Both the position numbers and the translations under genes were made by a program. The notes under the pieces are model-generated. The model was given only the letters and a program-made list of their open reading frames with translations, was not told the DNA's origin and ran no database searches. Source: Rhabdochromatium marinum (GTDB taxonomy: Bacteria > Pseudomonadota > Gammaproteobacteria > Chromatiales > Chromatiaceae). Taken from it: 64,000 nucleotides of DNA. Location of the stretch: the NCBI RefSeq assembly GCF_016583795.1, contig NZ_NRRS01000009.1, positions 16,581 through 80,580 of the forward strand, given 5' to 3'. Each line of letters starts with the position of its first letter. Within the stretch, counting starts at the first letter, position 1. Below, piece after piece: positions 44,929-54,949 of this stretch.

Positions 44929-45726
44929 TCAGACGCGCGGCTTGCGCTCGAAAGCGGTGAGGCCGCGACCGGAATCGCCGGCGCGGATAAAGGCCAGAAT
45001 ACGCTCGGTCTCGGGGCCGGGCAGTTGGGCTTCAGCCGCTTCCATGGCGCGGACGAGTGGCTGTCCAGAGCGGAACAGGAGCCGATAGACCGCCTTGATG
45101 TGACGGCGCTGCTCGGCGCTGAAGCCCTGCCGCCGCAGGCCAACGGTGTTGATGCCGATCAGGCGCGCGCGCTGGCCGTTGGTCAGTGCAAAGGGTGGAA
45201 TATCCTGGGTGACGCCGCTGACACCGCCAATCATGCAGGAATCACCGATGCGACAAAACTGATGCACCGCCACATGGCCGGAGAGAAAACAATGGTCTCC
45301 AAGCTGCACATGGCCACCAAGGGTGGCGGTATTGGCGAAAATATTATGATGGCCGACGTGACAATCATGGCCAATATGAGCAAAGGCCATCAGATAGTTG
45401 TGATCGCCGATGCAGGTGCCAGCCTCGGTCTTGACGCCCCGGCTGATGTTGACGCCTTCCTTGAAGTGATTGTGTTGCCCGATGATCAGCGGTCGCGAAT
45501 CCTCCGGGCGGAAGTGGATGTCCTGCGGCTCGCTGCCCAGGGTGGCACCGTGGCAGACGCGATTGCCAACGCCCAGCACGGCCGCGCCCTCAATGCGCAC
45601 ATGGCTGTCGATGACGCAGTCGGCGCCGATGCGCACGCCGGCACCAATGATGGAGTAGGGGCCGATGCTGGCGCTCGGATGAATGTCGGCATCCGGTGCG
45701 ACCAAAGCGCTGGGATGAATACTCAT
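44929..45726 (-). CDS. lpxA: Acyl-ACP--UDP-N-acetylglucosamine O-acyltransferase
   Basis: A 265-residue left-handed beta-helix enzyme that transfers R-3-hydroxyacyl chains to UDP-GlcNAc, the first lipid A step. Hexapeptide repeats run from residue 4 to about 190. The catalytic His (E. coli His125) is His120 in AHIGHDC, and the chain-length ruler Gly173 of E. coli corresponds to Gly168 here, predicting a C14-type specificity. Normally lpxA sits between fabZ and lpxB; here it is between purH and purD, so it may be a relocated gene or a second copy. Confidence 0.94.
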   Translation of the reverse strand: MSIHPSALVAPDADIHPSASIGPYSIIGAGVRIGADCVIDSHVRIEGAAVLGVGNRVCHGATLGSEPQDIHFRPEDSRPLIIGQHNHFKEGVNISRGVKTEAGTCIGDHNYLMAFAHIGHDCHVGHHNIFANTATLGGHVQLGDHCFLSGHVAVHQFCRIGDSCMIGGVSGVTQDIPPFALTNGQRARLIGINTVGLRRQGFSAEQRRHIKAVYRLLFRSGQPLVRAMEAAEAQLPGPETERILAFIRAGDSGRGLTAFERKPRV

Positions 45727-45741
45727 GGCGTCGCTGCAGTC

Positions 45742-47340
45742 TCAGTGGCGGAAATGCCGGGTGCCGGTAAAGATCATGGCAATGTCGTGCTCATCGGCGG
45801 CGGCAATGACTTCAGCATCGCGCATGGAACCGCCGGGTTGAATCACGGCCGTGATGCCGACGGCGGCGGCTTGATCCAATCCATCGCGGAACGGGAAGAA
45901 GGCATCTGAGGCCAGCACGGCGCCCTTGACCTCCAGTCCGGCTTGTTCGGCCTTGATGGCTGCGATGCGGGCGGAATTCACCCGACTCATCTGCCCGGCA
46001 CCGACCCCGATGGTCATGCGCTCGCGCGCATAGACAATGGCATTGGACTTGACAAATTTCGCCACCCGCCAGCAGAACAGCAAATCGGCCATTTCGCTTT
46101 GGCTGGGCGCCCGCGCGCTGACTTGGCGCAGCTCGGCGGCCACCAGTTGATCGGCGCTTTGCACCAGCAGTCCGCCAGTGACGCGCTTGAAGTCGAGCGG
46201 AGCGCTGGAGCCGGCCACCGTCCAGTCGCCACAACTTAGCAGGCGGACATTTTTCTTGGCCCGCGCGGCCTCAATTGCCCCCGGGCTGACGCGCGGGGCA
46301 ATGATCACCTCAACAAACTGGCGGTCGATGATCAGTTGTGCAGTGGCGGCGTCCAACTCACGGTTAAAGGCAATGATGCCGCCAAAGGCGGATTCCGGAT
46401 CGGTGGCAAAGGCGCGCTCATAAGCTTCGCTCAGGGTTGCGCCCTCGGCCACGCCACAGGGGTTGGCATGCTTGACGATGACGCAGCAGGGCGCATCGGT
46501 GAATTGCTTGACGCATTCGAGCGCCGCATCGGTGTCAGCAATGTTGTTGTAAGACAGCTCCTTGCCCTGGTGTTGCTCGACGCTGGCGATGCAGCCACCG
46601 GGGGTTCTGGGCTCGACGTAAAAGGCCGCGTGCTGATGTGGATTCTCGCCATAGCGCAGCGATTGCTGGCGGCGGAAATGCGTATGCAGGGTGCGGGGGA
46701 AGATGAGTGCATCGCTGGCTGGGGTCTGGACTTCAGCCGTGGTCCGGGCGATTTCCAGGCGTCGGCCGAGTTCATTGGCGATGGCGGCGTCATAGCTTGC
46801 GGTGTGTTCAAAGGCGCGCACGGCGAGATCGAAGCGCAAGGCATCGCTGACCTGGCCCTGGTTGGCGTCCAGCTCCGCGATCAGGCGTGGATAGTCGCTC
46901 GGCTCCACCAGCACGGCGACAGCGGCATGATTCTTGGCCGCTGCACGCACCAACGTCGGTCCACCGATATCGATCTGCTCAATGGCATCGGCCAGCGGGC
47001 AATTGGGATCAGCGGTTTGCTGCTCAAACGGATAGAGGTTGACCACCACCAAATCGATTGGCGCGATGCCATGTTCTTGCATCACGGCATCATCCGTGCC
47101 ACGCCGCCCGAGAATGCCGCCGTGAATTTTGGGATGCAGGGTCTTGACCCGACCGTCCATCATCTCCGGGAAGCCGGTGTGGTCGGCGACCTCGGTGACT
47201 TGCAGGCCGAGTGCGCGCAAGCGGGTCGCGGTGCCGCCGGTGGACAGGATCTCAACTTGATGCTGGGCGAGAGCGGCGGCCAGCTCAGGCAGGCCGGTTT
47301 TGTCCGAAACACTGATCAGGGCGCGTCGAATGGGGTGCAT
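45742..47340 (-). CDS. purH: Bifunctional AICAR transformylase / IMP cyclohydrolase
   Basis: A 532-residue enzyme for the last two steps of IMP synthesis. The N-terminal MGS-like cyclohydrolase domain has [15 protein letters not shown] and [14 protein letters not shown] with [12 protein letters not shown]. The transformylase domain has [30 protein letters not shown] and [25 protein letters not shown]. Length is typical. It follows fis (63 bases), and lpxA begins 15 bases after its stop. Confidence 0.97.
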   Translation of the reverse strand: MHPIRRALISVSDKTGLPELAAALAQHQVEILSTGGTATRLRALGLQVTEVADHTGFPEMMDGRVKTLHPKIHGGILGRRGTDDAVMQEHGIAPIDLVVVNLYPFEQQTADPNCPLADAIEQIDIGGPTLVRAAAKNHAAVAVLVEPSDYPRLIAELDANQGQVSDALRFDLAVRAFEHTASYDAAIANELGRRLEIARTTAEVQTPASDALIFPRTLHTHFRRQQSLRYGENPHQHAAFYVEPRTPGGCIASVEQHQGKELSYNNIADTDAALECVKQFTDAPCCVIVKHANPCGVAEGATLSEAYERAFATDPESAFGGIIAFNRELDAATAQLIIDRQFVEVIIAPRVSPGAIEAARAKKNVRLLSCGDWTVAGSSAPLDFKRVTGGLLVQSADQLVAAELRQVSARAPSQSEMADLLFCWRVAKFVKSNAIVYARERMTIGVGAGQMSRVNSARIAAIKAEQAGLEVKGAVLASDAFFPFRDGLDQAAAVGITAVIQPGGSMRDAEVIAAADEHDIAMIFTGTRHFRH

Positions 47341-47403
47341 AGCGGTTTCAGTGGCTGCTGTGTGAATTGTAGAGATAGAGCGTGTCAGAATGCGAACACG
47401 GGT

Positions 47404-47745
47404 TTAGAGGTTGCGCGGGTCATTGGCTGACTTCAGGCCATACTGCGCGATCTTCTTGCGCAGCGTGCCACGACTGATGCCCAGCGTTCGCGCTGCCAGG
47501 GTTTGGTTGCCGTGGCTGTGGTGCAGTACAGCCTCCAGCAGGGGACGCTCAACTTCATCGAGGACAAAACGATAGAAGTCATTGATCTGGTGATCCCCCA
47601 TGCGTTGCAGATAGGACTCCAGGGCGGTGCGCACGCAATCGCGCAGGGGAATGCTGTGCTCCGGTTCAGCCTGCGCACGGTTGTCGGGTGCGTGCCCCTG
47701 GCAGCAGGGATTCGGCTTGGCGCTGTATGCCGTGGCTGAATTCAT
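47404..47745 (-). CDS. fis: Nucleoid-associated regulator Fis
   Basis: A 113-residue Fis protein. The C-terminal helix-turn-helix (LEAVLHHSHGNQTLAARTLGISRGTLRKKIAQYGL, about residues 70-105) is near-canonical. The N-terminus carries an extra Pro/His/Cys-containing extension over the 98-residue E. coli protein. A Shine-Dalgarno GGGAGA precedes ATG 47745, and its start lies just after the dusB stop, as in the classical dusB-fis operon. Confidence 0.94.
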   Translation of the reverse strand: MNSATAYSAKPNPCCQGHAPDNRAQAEPEHSIPLRDCVRTALESYLQRMGDHQINDFYRFVLDEVERPLLEAVLHHSHGNQTLAARTLGISRGTLRKKIAQYGLKSANDPRNL

Positions 47746-47748
47746 GCG

Positions 47749-48771
47749 TCATTCTCCCGTGTCATCAGGTCGGTCCATTGGTTCGGAAAAGTAGTCTTGC
47801 ATCAGGCGGAATTGTTGGGTCGCTGAACTGGCGGTTAACAGAGCTTGGCGCGCGGTGGCAAAGCCCGGCAGCGCTTGGCAGTACCAAAGGATGTGCTTGC
47901 GTGCCACTCGGGAGCCGCGTATTTCCCCGTAAAAATCATAGAGTTCGGTGAGGTGCGCGAACAGGATATCGCGAATGCCTGCCAGATCAGGGGGCTTGGG
48001 GTGCTCACCGGTGGCCAGGAAGTGCTGGATCTGGTGAAAGATCCAAGGCTGTCCCAAGGCGCCACGGCCAATCATAACAGCATCGGCTCCTGTGTGTTCA
48101 AGCACTTTATGAGCATCCAGGGCGCTCCTGATATCGCCATTGGCGACGAGGGGCAGAGTGGTGTGCTCGCGCAGGGCGGCCAAGCTGTCATGTTCCGCCT
48201 GTCCCTGGTAGCCGCAGGCCCGGGTGCGTCCATGGACAGTTAACAGGGCAATGCCCGCCTCCTCGGCAATCCGGGCGATGCGTGGCAGGTTGCGCGTCTG
48301 AGGCGACCAGCCGGTGCGGGTTTTGACGCTGACCGGCACCTCGACGGCTCGCACCAGGGTGTGCAGAATGCGTGCCACCAAGGATTCATCGCGCAGCAGG
48401 GCCGAGCCGGCGGCCTGGCGACAGACTTTTTTGGCCGGGCAGCCCAGGTTGACATCGATCAAATCCGCGCCCTGATCGACGGCATAGCGGGCAAAATCCG
48501 CCATGGCAAGCGGATCGGCGCCGGCGATCTGCACCGCAAAGGGGCGGGCTTCGCGCTGGTGATCCAGGCGCTGCGCGCTGGTGGAAGTATGGCGCAGGGC
48601 CGGGTTAGCGGAGAGCATTTCGGAAAAGGCCAGTCCGGCGCCAAAGTGGCGGCATAGGCGCCGAAAGGGGCGGTCGGTGATGCCGGCCATGGGCGCGAGC
48701 AGCACCCGCGAGGACAGTTCCAGCGCGCCAATGCGTAAGGGAGGAGGAGACGAGACGGGAGATTCCGACAT
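47749..48771 (-). CDS. dusB: tRNA-dihydrouridine synthase B
   Basis: A 340-residue FMN enzyme reducing uridine in the tRNA D-loop. It contains VLLAPMAGITDRPFRRLCRHFGAGLAFSEM, the catalytic-Cys region DVNLGCPAKKVCRQAAGSALL and VKTRTGW, with GDIRSALDA and MIGRGALGQPWIF for phosphate binding. The start MSESPVSSPP at 48771 is chosen; the longer frame overlaps prmA. Order prmA-dusB-fis matches E. coli. Confidence 0.96.
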   Translation of the reverse strand: MSESPVSSPPPLRIGALELSSRVLLAPMAGITDRPFRRLCRHFGAGLAFSEMLSANPALRHTSTSAQRLDHQREARPFAVQIAGADPLAMADFARYAVDQGADLIDVNLGCPAKKVCRQAAGSALLRDESLVARILHTLVRAVEVPVSVKTRTGWSPQTRNLPRIARIAEEAGIALLTVHGRTRACGYQGQAEHDSLAALREHTTLPLVANGDIRSALDAHKVLEHTGADAVMIGRGALGQPWIFHQIQHFLATGEHPKPPDLAGIRDILFAHLTELYDFYGEIRGSRVARKHILWYCQALPGFATARQALLTASSATQQFRLMQDYFSEPMDRPDDTGE

Positions 48772-48803
48772 TGAGCGAGTCCGCCGGGGACGCGAGCGAC
48801 TGT

Positions 48804-49742
48804 TTAGCGGCTGTGGTGGGCCTGGCCGCTGAGCAGCGCCCATTGATTCTGGATGACGGGAGCGGCAAAAGTGATGTGCTCGCGATAGGCCGCCAGCACC
48901 GGCGGGATCTGCGGCTCCAGCAGGCCGGACAATGCCACCTGGGCGTTTGCAGTGCACAGATTGGTCAGGGTCGGTGCCAGCTCGATCAGGATGCCAGCAA
49001 GAATATTGGCCACCACCACCTCAGCCGGGCGGGTGGGTTTGGTCTCAGTGTCTTGGACCTGCAACCGGTCGGCCACGCCGTTGGCTTGAGCATTGCTTAG
49101 GGTGGCGGTCAGTGCCTGGGGATCATAGTCGATGGCCAGCGCCTGGGCGGCGCCGAGTTTGAGCGCGGCAATGGCCAGGATGCCAGAGCCACAGCCGTAG
49201 TCGATGACGGTTTTGCCGCGCAGGTCGAGGCTATCGAGCCACGCCAGACAGAGCGCGGTGGTGGGGTGTGAGCCAGTGCCGAACGCGAGTCCGGGGTCGA
49301 GGCTGACGATGACCGGGGGCGGCATGGTGCTGGCCGCAGGCGGCGCCTGCTCATGCGGGCACACCCAGAGCCGGTGTCCAAAACGTTGCGGGCGCCAGTG
49401 CTCCAGCCAAGCGCGTTCCCAGACCTGATCTGCGAGTGCTTCCAGAGTCGCCGGCGCGGCTAGGCTGTCGCGCAATAGCGTGGCGGCCTGCTCAGCGCTG
49501 GCGCGCGCCTCGGGGCAATCCTCGAACAGGGCGGTGACGCGCACCAGCGCCCACAGCGGCATGGCGCCCGGCGCGGGTTCAAGTAAACTGAGATCGGCCG
49601 GGCGCAGCATCTCAGGCTGGTAAGGGCCGTGATCCTCGGGATCATCCAGGGTCACCGCCAGCGCGCCGGCATTCTCCAGCACGACTTCGAGCAGGGGAAC
49701 CTGGTCGCGCGCAGCGATCAGAGCCAATTGCAGCCAGGACAT
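48804..49742 (-). CDS. prmA: Ribosomal protein L11 methyltransferase
   Basis: A 312-residue SAM-dependent methyltransferase that trimethylates L11. It has an N-terminal substrate domain and a C-terminal Rossmann domain with LDPGLAFGTGSHPTTALCL, VIDYGCGSGILAIAALKLGA (motif I) and ANILAGILIELAP. Lies between accC (18-base gap) and dusB. Confidence 0.96.
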   Translation of the reverse strand: MSWLQLALIAARDQVPLLEVVLENAGALAVTLDDPEDHGPYQPEMLRPADLSLLEPAPGAMPLWALVRVTALFEDCPEARASAEQAATLLRDSLAAPATLEALADQVWERAWLEHWRPQRFGHRLWVCPHEQAPPAASTMPPPVIVSLDPGLAFGTGSHPTTALCLAWLDSLDLRGKTVIDYGCGSGILAIAALKLGAAQALAIDYDPQALTATLSNAQANGVADRLQVQDTETKPTRPAEVVVANILAGILIELAPTLTNLCTANAQVALSGLLEPQIPPVLAAYREHITFAAPVIQNQWALLSGQAHHSR

Positions 49743-49759
49743 AGGGTACGTTTCGGGCC

Positions 49760-51100
49760 TTAGAGCCCGAGTTTTTTCTCCAGATAGTGAATATTGGTAC
49801 CGCCGGCCTGGAAGGCCGCATCCTGCACAATCTGGCGATGCAGTGGGATGTTGGTCTGGATGCCCTCAATGACCGTCTCGCGCAGTGCGTTGCTCATGCG
49901 CGCAATGGCGCAGGCGCGGTCTTCGCCGTGAGCAATCAGCTTGCCGATCATGGAGTCGTAGTAGGGCGGCACCATGTAGCCCGAGTAGATATGGGTGTCC
50001 ATGCGGATGCCGGGGCCACCGGGGGCGTGGAAGTCCTCAATGCGCCCCGGGCTGGGCATGAAGGTCTCCGGGTGTTCGGCATTGATGCGGCACTCGATGG
50101 CATGGCCGCGCAGCACGATATCCTCTTGTTTGAGGCTTAATGGCTCGCCCGAGGCGACCAGAATCTGCGCTTTGACGATGTCGATGCCGGTGACCATCTC
50201 GGTGACCGGATGCTCGACCTGGACGCGGGTGTTCATTTCGATGAAATAGAACTCCCCGTCCTGATAGAGAAACTCAAAGGTACCCAGTCCGCGATAACCG
50301 ATGCGCACGCAGGCCTCGGCACAGCGCTCGCCGATGCGTTGGCGCTGTTCCTCGGTGATGCCAGGCGCGGGTGCTTCCTCGACCACTTTTTGGTGGCGGC
50401 GCTGCATGGAGCAGTCGCGCTCGCCTAAGTGGATGGCATGGCCGTGGTTGTCAGCCAGCATCTGGAACTCGACATGGCGCGGGTTTTCCAGATACTTCTC
50501 CATGTAAACAGTGTCATTGCCGAAAGCGGCGCCGGCCTCGGCCTTGGTCAGGGACACCGCATTGAGCAGCGCAGCGTCTGAGTGCACCACGCGCATGCCG
50601 CGACCACCGCCGCCTCCAGCGGCCTTGATGATCACCGGATAGCCGATCTCGCGCGCCAGTTCCAGCAGATGATTGGGGTCATCGTTCAGTGGGCCGTCGG
50701 AGCCGGGCACACAGGGCACGCCGGCGGCTTTCATCGCGCTGATGGCGGAGACCTTGTCGCCCATCAGGCGAATGGTCTCAGGTTTAGGGCCGATGAAGAC
50801 AAAGCCACTGCGCTCGACGCGCTCGGCAAAGTCGGCATTCTCCGACAGGAACCCATAGCCCGGATGAATGGCGACGGTATCTGTGACCTCGGCCGCGCTG
50901 ATAATCGACGGGATATGCAGATAGCTGTCGCGCGAGGGCGCCGGGCCGATGCAGACCGACTCATCGGCGAGCAGGACGTGCTTGAGATCGCGGTCGGCAT
51001 CGGAATGCACCGCCACGGTTTTGATTCCAAGCTCACGACAGGCGCGCTGAATGCGCAGCGCGATTTCGCCGCGGTTGGCAATTAGGACCTTCTCGATCAT
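49760..51100 (-). CDS. accC: Biotin carboxylase subunit of acetyl-CoA carboxylase
   Basis: A 446-residue ATP-grasp enzyme carboxylating biotin on AccB. Signatures are [23 protein letters not shown] at the start, [16 protein letters not shown] (the Gly-rich ATP loop), [12 protein letters not shown] and [16 protein letters not shown] with the catalytic Glu/Asn/Arg cluster. The ATG overlaps the accB stop (ATGA). Confidence 0.98.
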   Translation of the reverse strand: MIEKVLIANRGEIALRIQRACRELGIKTVAVHSDADRDLKHVLLADESVCIGPAPSRDSYLHIPSIISAAEVTDTVAIHPGYGFLSENADFAERVERSGFVFIGPKPETIRLMGDKVSAISAMKAAGVPCVPGSDGPLNDDPNHLLELAREIGYPVIIKAAGGGGGRGMRVVHSDAALLNAVSLTKAEAGAAFGNDTVYMEKYLENPRHVEFQMLADNHGHAIHLGERDCSMQRRHQKVVEEAPAPGITEEQRQRIGERCAEACVRIGYRGLGTFEFLYQDGEFYFIEMNTRVQVEHPVTEMVTGIDIVKAQILVASGEPLSLKQEDIVLRGHAIECRINAEHPETFMPSPGRIEDFHAPGGPGIRMDTHIYSGYMVPPYYDSMIGKLIAHGEDRACAIARMSNALRETVIEGIQTNIPLHRQIVQDAAFQAGGTNIHYLEKKLGL

Positions 51101-51558
51101 GCGATGACAAAGAGTGGTTGGTTGTATTCCACGGGCTGGCCATTTTCGACCAGGATGCGCTGAATGCGGCCGGCGATTTCCGCCTCGATCTGATTAAGGA
51201 TCTTCATCGCCTCAATGATGCACAGGGTATCGCCGAGTTTGACCTCGCTGCCGTCTTCAACAAAGGGTTTGGTGCCGGGTGAGGGCGAGCGGTAGAAGGT
51301 GCCGACCATCGGCGAGCGCACGATGGTGCCGTCGTCTGGCTCACTGGCCGCCGGGGCCGGTTCAGAGGTCGCCGGTGCGCTCGGTCCTGGTGCGGCGGGA
51401 GCGGCGGCAGGTGGCGCCCCGGAGGACATGAAAAACCCTGGTGCGGCATGGCCCTGGCGGCTGATGCGCACTGATTCCTCGCCCTCGTGAATCTCGATTT
51501 CGGCGACGTTCGATTCTTCGAGTAACTCGATAAGCTTTTTGACCTTGCGGATGTCCAT
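51097..51558 (-). CDS. accB: Biotin carboxyl carrier protein of acetyl-CoA carboxylase
   Basis: A 153-residue carrier. An N-terminal helical segment is followed by an Ala/Pro-rich linker (about 48-73) and the biotinyl domain. The biotinylated Lys is Lys119 in CIIEAMKIL (MKI in place of the usual MKM). The thumb region [10 protein letters not shown] is retained. Translationally coupled to accC. The 111-base gap to aroQ may contain the promoter. Confidence 0.97.
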   Translation of the reverse strand: MDIRKVKKLIELLEESNVAEIEIHEGEESVRISRQGHAAPGFFMSSGAPPAAAPAAPGPSAPATSEPAPAASEPDDGTIVRSPMVGTFYRSPSPGTKPFVEDGSEVKLGDTLCIIEAMKILNQIEAEIAGRIQRILVENGQPVEYNQPLFVIA

Positions 51559-51669
51559 GCGGCTTGGTTTCTCTCAATGGGCTGACCGGGGCTCAGTGGG
51601 GCTTGACCGGGCCGACGGGGTGGCGGCCGATCACATCCGGTGCTGATTGTCGTTATGGTGATGAGTGGT

Positions 51670-52122
51670 TCAGGGTAATCTGGCAGTGTCCAGACGGCGT
51701 AGCGCGGCGCTGAGCGCCAGTTCATAGCCATCGGCGCCCAGTCCGCTGATCACGCCGCTGGCAATGTCGGAAAAATAGGAATGGGCGCGAAAGGGCTCGC
51801 GCGCAGCAATGTTCGACAAGTGCACCTCAATGAAGGGCAGGCTCACGGCCAGGATCGCATCGCGCAGCGCAACGCTGCTATGGGTGAAGGCCGCCGGGTT
51901 GAAAATCATGAAGCCCACATCAGCGCCCGGCGCCTGCTGGATTTGGTCAATCAGCACGGCTTCGGCATTGCTCTGCACAAACAGCAGGCGTACCCCAGCA
52001 GCTTCGGCAAGATCGCGCAGGCGTTGTTCGATCTGCGCCAGGGTCACCTGGCCATAGGTTCCAGGCTCGCGCTGACCGAGCAGGTTCAGATTGGGACCGT
52101 TGAGGCAGAGGATGGCCGACAT
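51670..52122 (-). CDS. aroQ: Type II 3-dehydroquinate dehydratase
   Basis: A 150-residue shikimate-pathway enzyme starting [20 protein letters not shown]. The active-site Tyr is in GTYGQ, and the substrate-binding motif [16 protein letters not shown] is a close variant of NPGAYTHTSVALRDA. His in [17 protein letters not shown] is conserved. The open frame upstream to 52194 is disregarded because family members start MxxILxLNGPNLN. Same order (aroQ-accB-accC) as in many gammaproteobacteria. Confidence 0.96.
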   Translation of the reverse strand: MSAILCLNGPNLNLLGQREPGTYGQVTLAQIEQRLRDLAEAAGVRLLFVQSNAEAVLIDQIQQAPGADVGFMIFNPAAFTHSSVALRDAILAVSLPFIEVHLSNIAAREPFRAHSYFSDIASGVISGLGADGYELALSAALRRLDTARLP

Positions 52123-52367
52123 AGAGGAAACCAGAAATAGAGGAAACCAGAAACTGTTGCGCAAACGGCGTCTATCGGACGGCAACGGCGGCAAACGCAG
52201 CCGTTTAGGCTAAAGATGCCAAGAGTATAGGAAAGCGCGCGGATTTACAAAGCCTGACGCAGTCGCGCCAGCGTCGATCCGTTCGAAACTCGGCACAATA
52301 ACAGGCTACAATTCCATCATCTCCTCAGTGTGCAGGACATCTTTTGGTCAATGACTTGGGCGGGCTT

Positions 52368-54518
52368 ATGGAACAACTCTACGACGTCGTTTTTTTTGGT
52401 CTTCAACCAGACAAGGATTCTGCCAAAGTGGCCCAAGCCATTGCCACAGCCTTTGGGATTCCCCTTGACAAGGCCGAGGCGCTGCTCAAGCAGCCAAGCG
52501 GTGCTTTAATCAAAAAAAACGTCCCAGCTACAACCGCCGAGCAGTTTCAGACCCGACTCACCAACGCAGGGGTCAAAGCCAATTACAAGCCTTCCGCCTC
52601 CAGCGCGACCAAGCTCGAATTGGTGCCAATGAAAGAGAAAGAGACGGTCAGTCAATGCCCGGCATGCAACAAGCCCGTGGAAAACGACGACAACGGAGAG
52701 CGCCCGCTTATTTGTCCGCACTGCCATATCGTCTTTGCCAAATTCGAGCAAAACCGCCAACGCTACGAGGAAGAAAAACAGATACGCGAGCGTCTCGAAC
52801 GCATGCAACATATACAAAGCGCGGAGCAAGAGCGCAAGCGCCAGCAGGAAGAAGAAGAAACCCGCAAAAAGAACCTTGAAGAGAACATCCGCAAACAGCT
52901 CGGTCTGGCCAAAGTCATTAACACCCCCACCGGCCTGATCAGTTCCGCCACCCTGCTGCTGTTCCTGGGTCTTGGTCTGGGCGTTGTCGTCAGCAAATTG
53001 TTTCTCTCCGAGCCACAACAGCTGCCACCTTCAGACGCAGCGCCCGCTCTGGCTGCCGCCGGTGGCTTGGATTTGGAAACCCTGGCCAGCACCGCCAACC
53101 AAATCGCCGCCGCTCAAACGGCGGCCGGAGCCGGAGCTGATGCTGGCGCCGGACCCGAATCACCCGCCTCCGATGCATCAATCGCAGCCGCCGTCGCTGA
53201 CGCCACCGCAGCTGCTGACGCGGAGAACGGCGCTGCCCCGCCGGATGAATCGCCCGCCGCTGCACAACAGCTCGCACAAGACGCCACCCAAACAGTAACC
53301 GAGACTCCAAGCGCTCCACCACCGCTAGGCATCAGTCCAGCGCAGGATCTCGAATGGGATGCCTACCTGCTCAGTCAAGTGCAAACCAGCGTGGCCCAGG
53401 ATGCCCTGGCGCAAGCCACTCGTCTGGCTGTACAAATCAACGATATCCCCATGCGCTACCAAGCACAGATCGACATCGTGCTCGGTTATCAGCGCCTCGG
53501 GCAACGCAGTGCCGCCGATGCTCTGCTCAATAGCACATTGCAAAACATCGCCACCACCCCGTCCCTGATGCGACGCATAGAGCTGGCTACCGATCTGGTG
53601 CCCCAGCTGGTGCGTGCCAACCAACCTATTTTGGCCGCCAGCGCGCTGGCCGCCATCGATCCCTGGCTCAACGCCATCCAAGCGCCCGGCGAGCTAGCCC
53701 AGGCCTGGGCCCGCAAGGCTTGGGCCGAGGCCTGGCTGGGATTCACCCAGGACAGCAACATCAGCCTCCAGCGAGCCGTTGCCACACTGAGCGATCCCAT
53801 GTCGGCAACCGCCCGGATCCAGGCGATGAGTCAACTGGCCGCAGCACTGTTTCAAGGTGACGCGCGTGCGGATGCGGAAAACATTCTTGCCCAGGCGCGG
53901 ACTTTGGCTGAGGACATCGAGTCACCGCAGGCGCGCAATGAAGCTCTGGCATCCTTGGCACGCACCTGGGTACAAGGGGGGGATTTGCCGCGCGCGGTGG
54001 ATATGGCGCAGGGGTTGAGTGCGGCGCAGCGTGATGCTGTGTTGCTTGATGTGCTTCAGCAGCAGGCGTTGGGTGGTCAGTCTTTTGGTTTGGCGTCGGT
54101 GGCGGAGATGATTGCCACGCCCGTCGCTCAGGCGCGCGCTTATGCCATGCTGGGGCGCACCAGTGCTGATGCGCGCATTGGTGAGGCGCATTTTCAGCAT
54201 GCCGAGTCCATTAGTGGGCGGTTGAAGGATGAGGCGTTGATGCAGGTGTTGTTGTTGGGTGAGATTGCGCGTTATCGCAGTCGGGTCAGTGGTCAGGCGG
54301 ATTTCACGACGGCTGAGGCGCGTTTGCAGGGGCTTGTGGATGATCCGCGCCAAGAGCAGGGTTGGGAGCTTTTAATGCTGAATGCGGCGCGGGCGCGCGA
54401 TTTGGCGGCGGCGCAGCGTTATCTCGCGCAGATCAAGACGCCGAGGGTGGCAGCGCGCGCGCGTGGCGAGTTGGCGCAGGTGCAGCAGGCGCTGGCGGCC
54501 ATGCCGGGGGGAAGCTGA
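52368..54518 (+). CDS. Zinc-ribbon, single-pass membrane protein with helical repeats
   Basis: A 716-residue protein of unknown function. Residues 1-75 (LYDVVFFGLQPDKDS, then LDKAEALLKQ and TTAEQFQTRLTNAGVKANYK) have the spacing of an L7/L12-C-terminal-like alpha/beta fold. A zinc ribbon (CPAC near 97, CPHC near 117) is followed by a charged coiled coil (about 128-185), one membrane helix (about 195-220) and an Ala/Asp/Pro-rich linker. A long alpha-helical, TPR-like region (about 330-710) ends the chain. The frame opens at a TTG (52344); ATG 52368 is preferred. Base composition changes sharply near 53985. It precedes the pilus genes, but no direct link is proven. Confidence 0.75.
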   Translation: MEQLYDVVFFGLQPDKDSAKVAQAIATAFGIPLDKAEALLKQPSGALIKKNVPATTAEQFQTRLTNAGVKANYKPSASSATKLELVPMKEKETVSQCPACNKPVENDDNGERPLICPHCHIVFAKFEQNRQRYEEEKQIRERLERMQHIQSAEQERKRQQEEEETRKKNLEENIRKQLGLAKVINTPTGLISSATLLLFLGLGLGVVVSKLFLSEPQQLPPSDAAPALAAAGGLDLETLASTANQIAAAQTAAGAGADAGAGPESPASDASIAAAVADATAAADAENGAAPPDESPAAAQQLAQDATQTVTETPSAPPPLGISPAQDLEWDAYLLSQVQTSVAQDALAQATRLAVQINDIPMRYQAQIDIVLGYQRLGQRSAADALLNSTLQNIATTPSLMRRIELATDLVPQLVRANQPILAASALAAIDPWLNAIQAPGELAQAWARKAWAEAWLGFTQDSNISLQRAVATLSDPMSATARIQAMSQLAAALFQGDARADAENILAQARTLAEDIESPQARNEALASLARTWVQGGDLPRAVDMAQGLSAAQRDAVLLDVLQQQALGGQSFGLASVAEMIATPVAQARAYAMLGRTSADARIGEAHFQHAESISGRLKDEALMQVLLLGEIARYRSRVSGQADFTTAEARLQGLVDDPRQEQGWELLMLNAARARDLAAAQRYLAQIKTPRVAARARGELAQVQQALAAMPGGS

Positions 54519-54784
54519 ATTGACAGTAGTTGGCCTTGGCTGGCTATGTTGGGCAGGCGAGGAAAGCAATTTTGTGTCAAGTCTCACATGGCGGCCTGCC
54601 GGTTAACCGGCAAATTGTGCCACTTGTCTGATGCTGTGGTGATTGATCGACCCGGCATGTCCGTTCGTCCAATGCTTGGCGAATCTTTGAAAACGGATGC
54701 TAAGATGAAAGTGAGGCTTGTTGACGGCGATTTTGCAGCCACTGCACTGGGCGGGTTGAATGAACATTGGGAGTTTGAACCTGG
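54519..54784. other. Gap before the pilus operon
   Basis: 266 bases. It contains a perfect 16-bp palindrome TGCCGGTTAACCGGCA (54597-54612) with no T-run, and a short open frame (54657-54788, about 43 codons, ending ...NEHWEFEPG) that overlaps the next start by ATGA. I recognise no family in that short frame; it may be an upstream partner or only leader sequence. Confidence 0.4.
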
Positions 54785-54949
54785 ATGAAAGCTGAATTTA
54801 CCGCGATTGTGAAAAAAGAGGATGACTGGTGGCTTGGGTGGGTTAAAGAAATTCCTGGCGCTAATGCCCAGGAAAAGACAAAGGAAGAATTATTGGTCAG
54901 CTTAAAGGAAGCCGTTGTTGATATTTTAGAGTTTAAATCATGGCTATAG
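54785..54949 (+). CDS. Small HicB-like protein
   Basis: A 54-residue ORF, MKAEFTAIVKKEDDWWLGWV... ending EFKSWL. It has the beta-strand/W-W/G-x-x-E-IPG-A-A pattern and the following TKEELL-SLKEAV helix of the HicB partial-RNase-H antitoxin domain. It lacks the DNA-binding extension, and no HicA toxin is adjacent. Its stop overlaps the fimT start by 10 bases in another frame, and its start overlaps the end of a short upstream frame. It could be a solitary HicB relic or an active small regulator. Confidence 0.6.
   Translation: MKAEFTAIVKKEDDWWLGWVKEIPGANAQEKTKEELLVSLKEAVVDILEFKSWL

Noticed and set aside
54597..54612. Palindrome TGCCGGTTAACCGGCA as a terminator or operator
   Set aside because: No loop, no T-run and no known regulator pattern; left only as a description in the gap entry.
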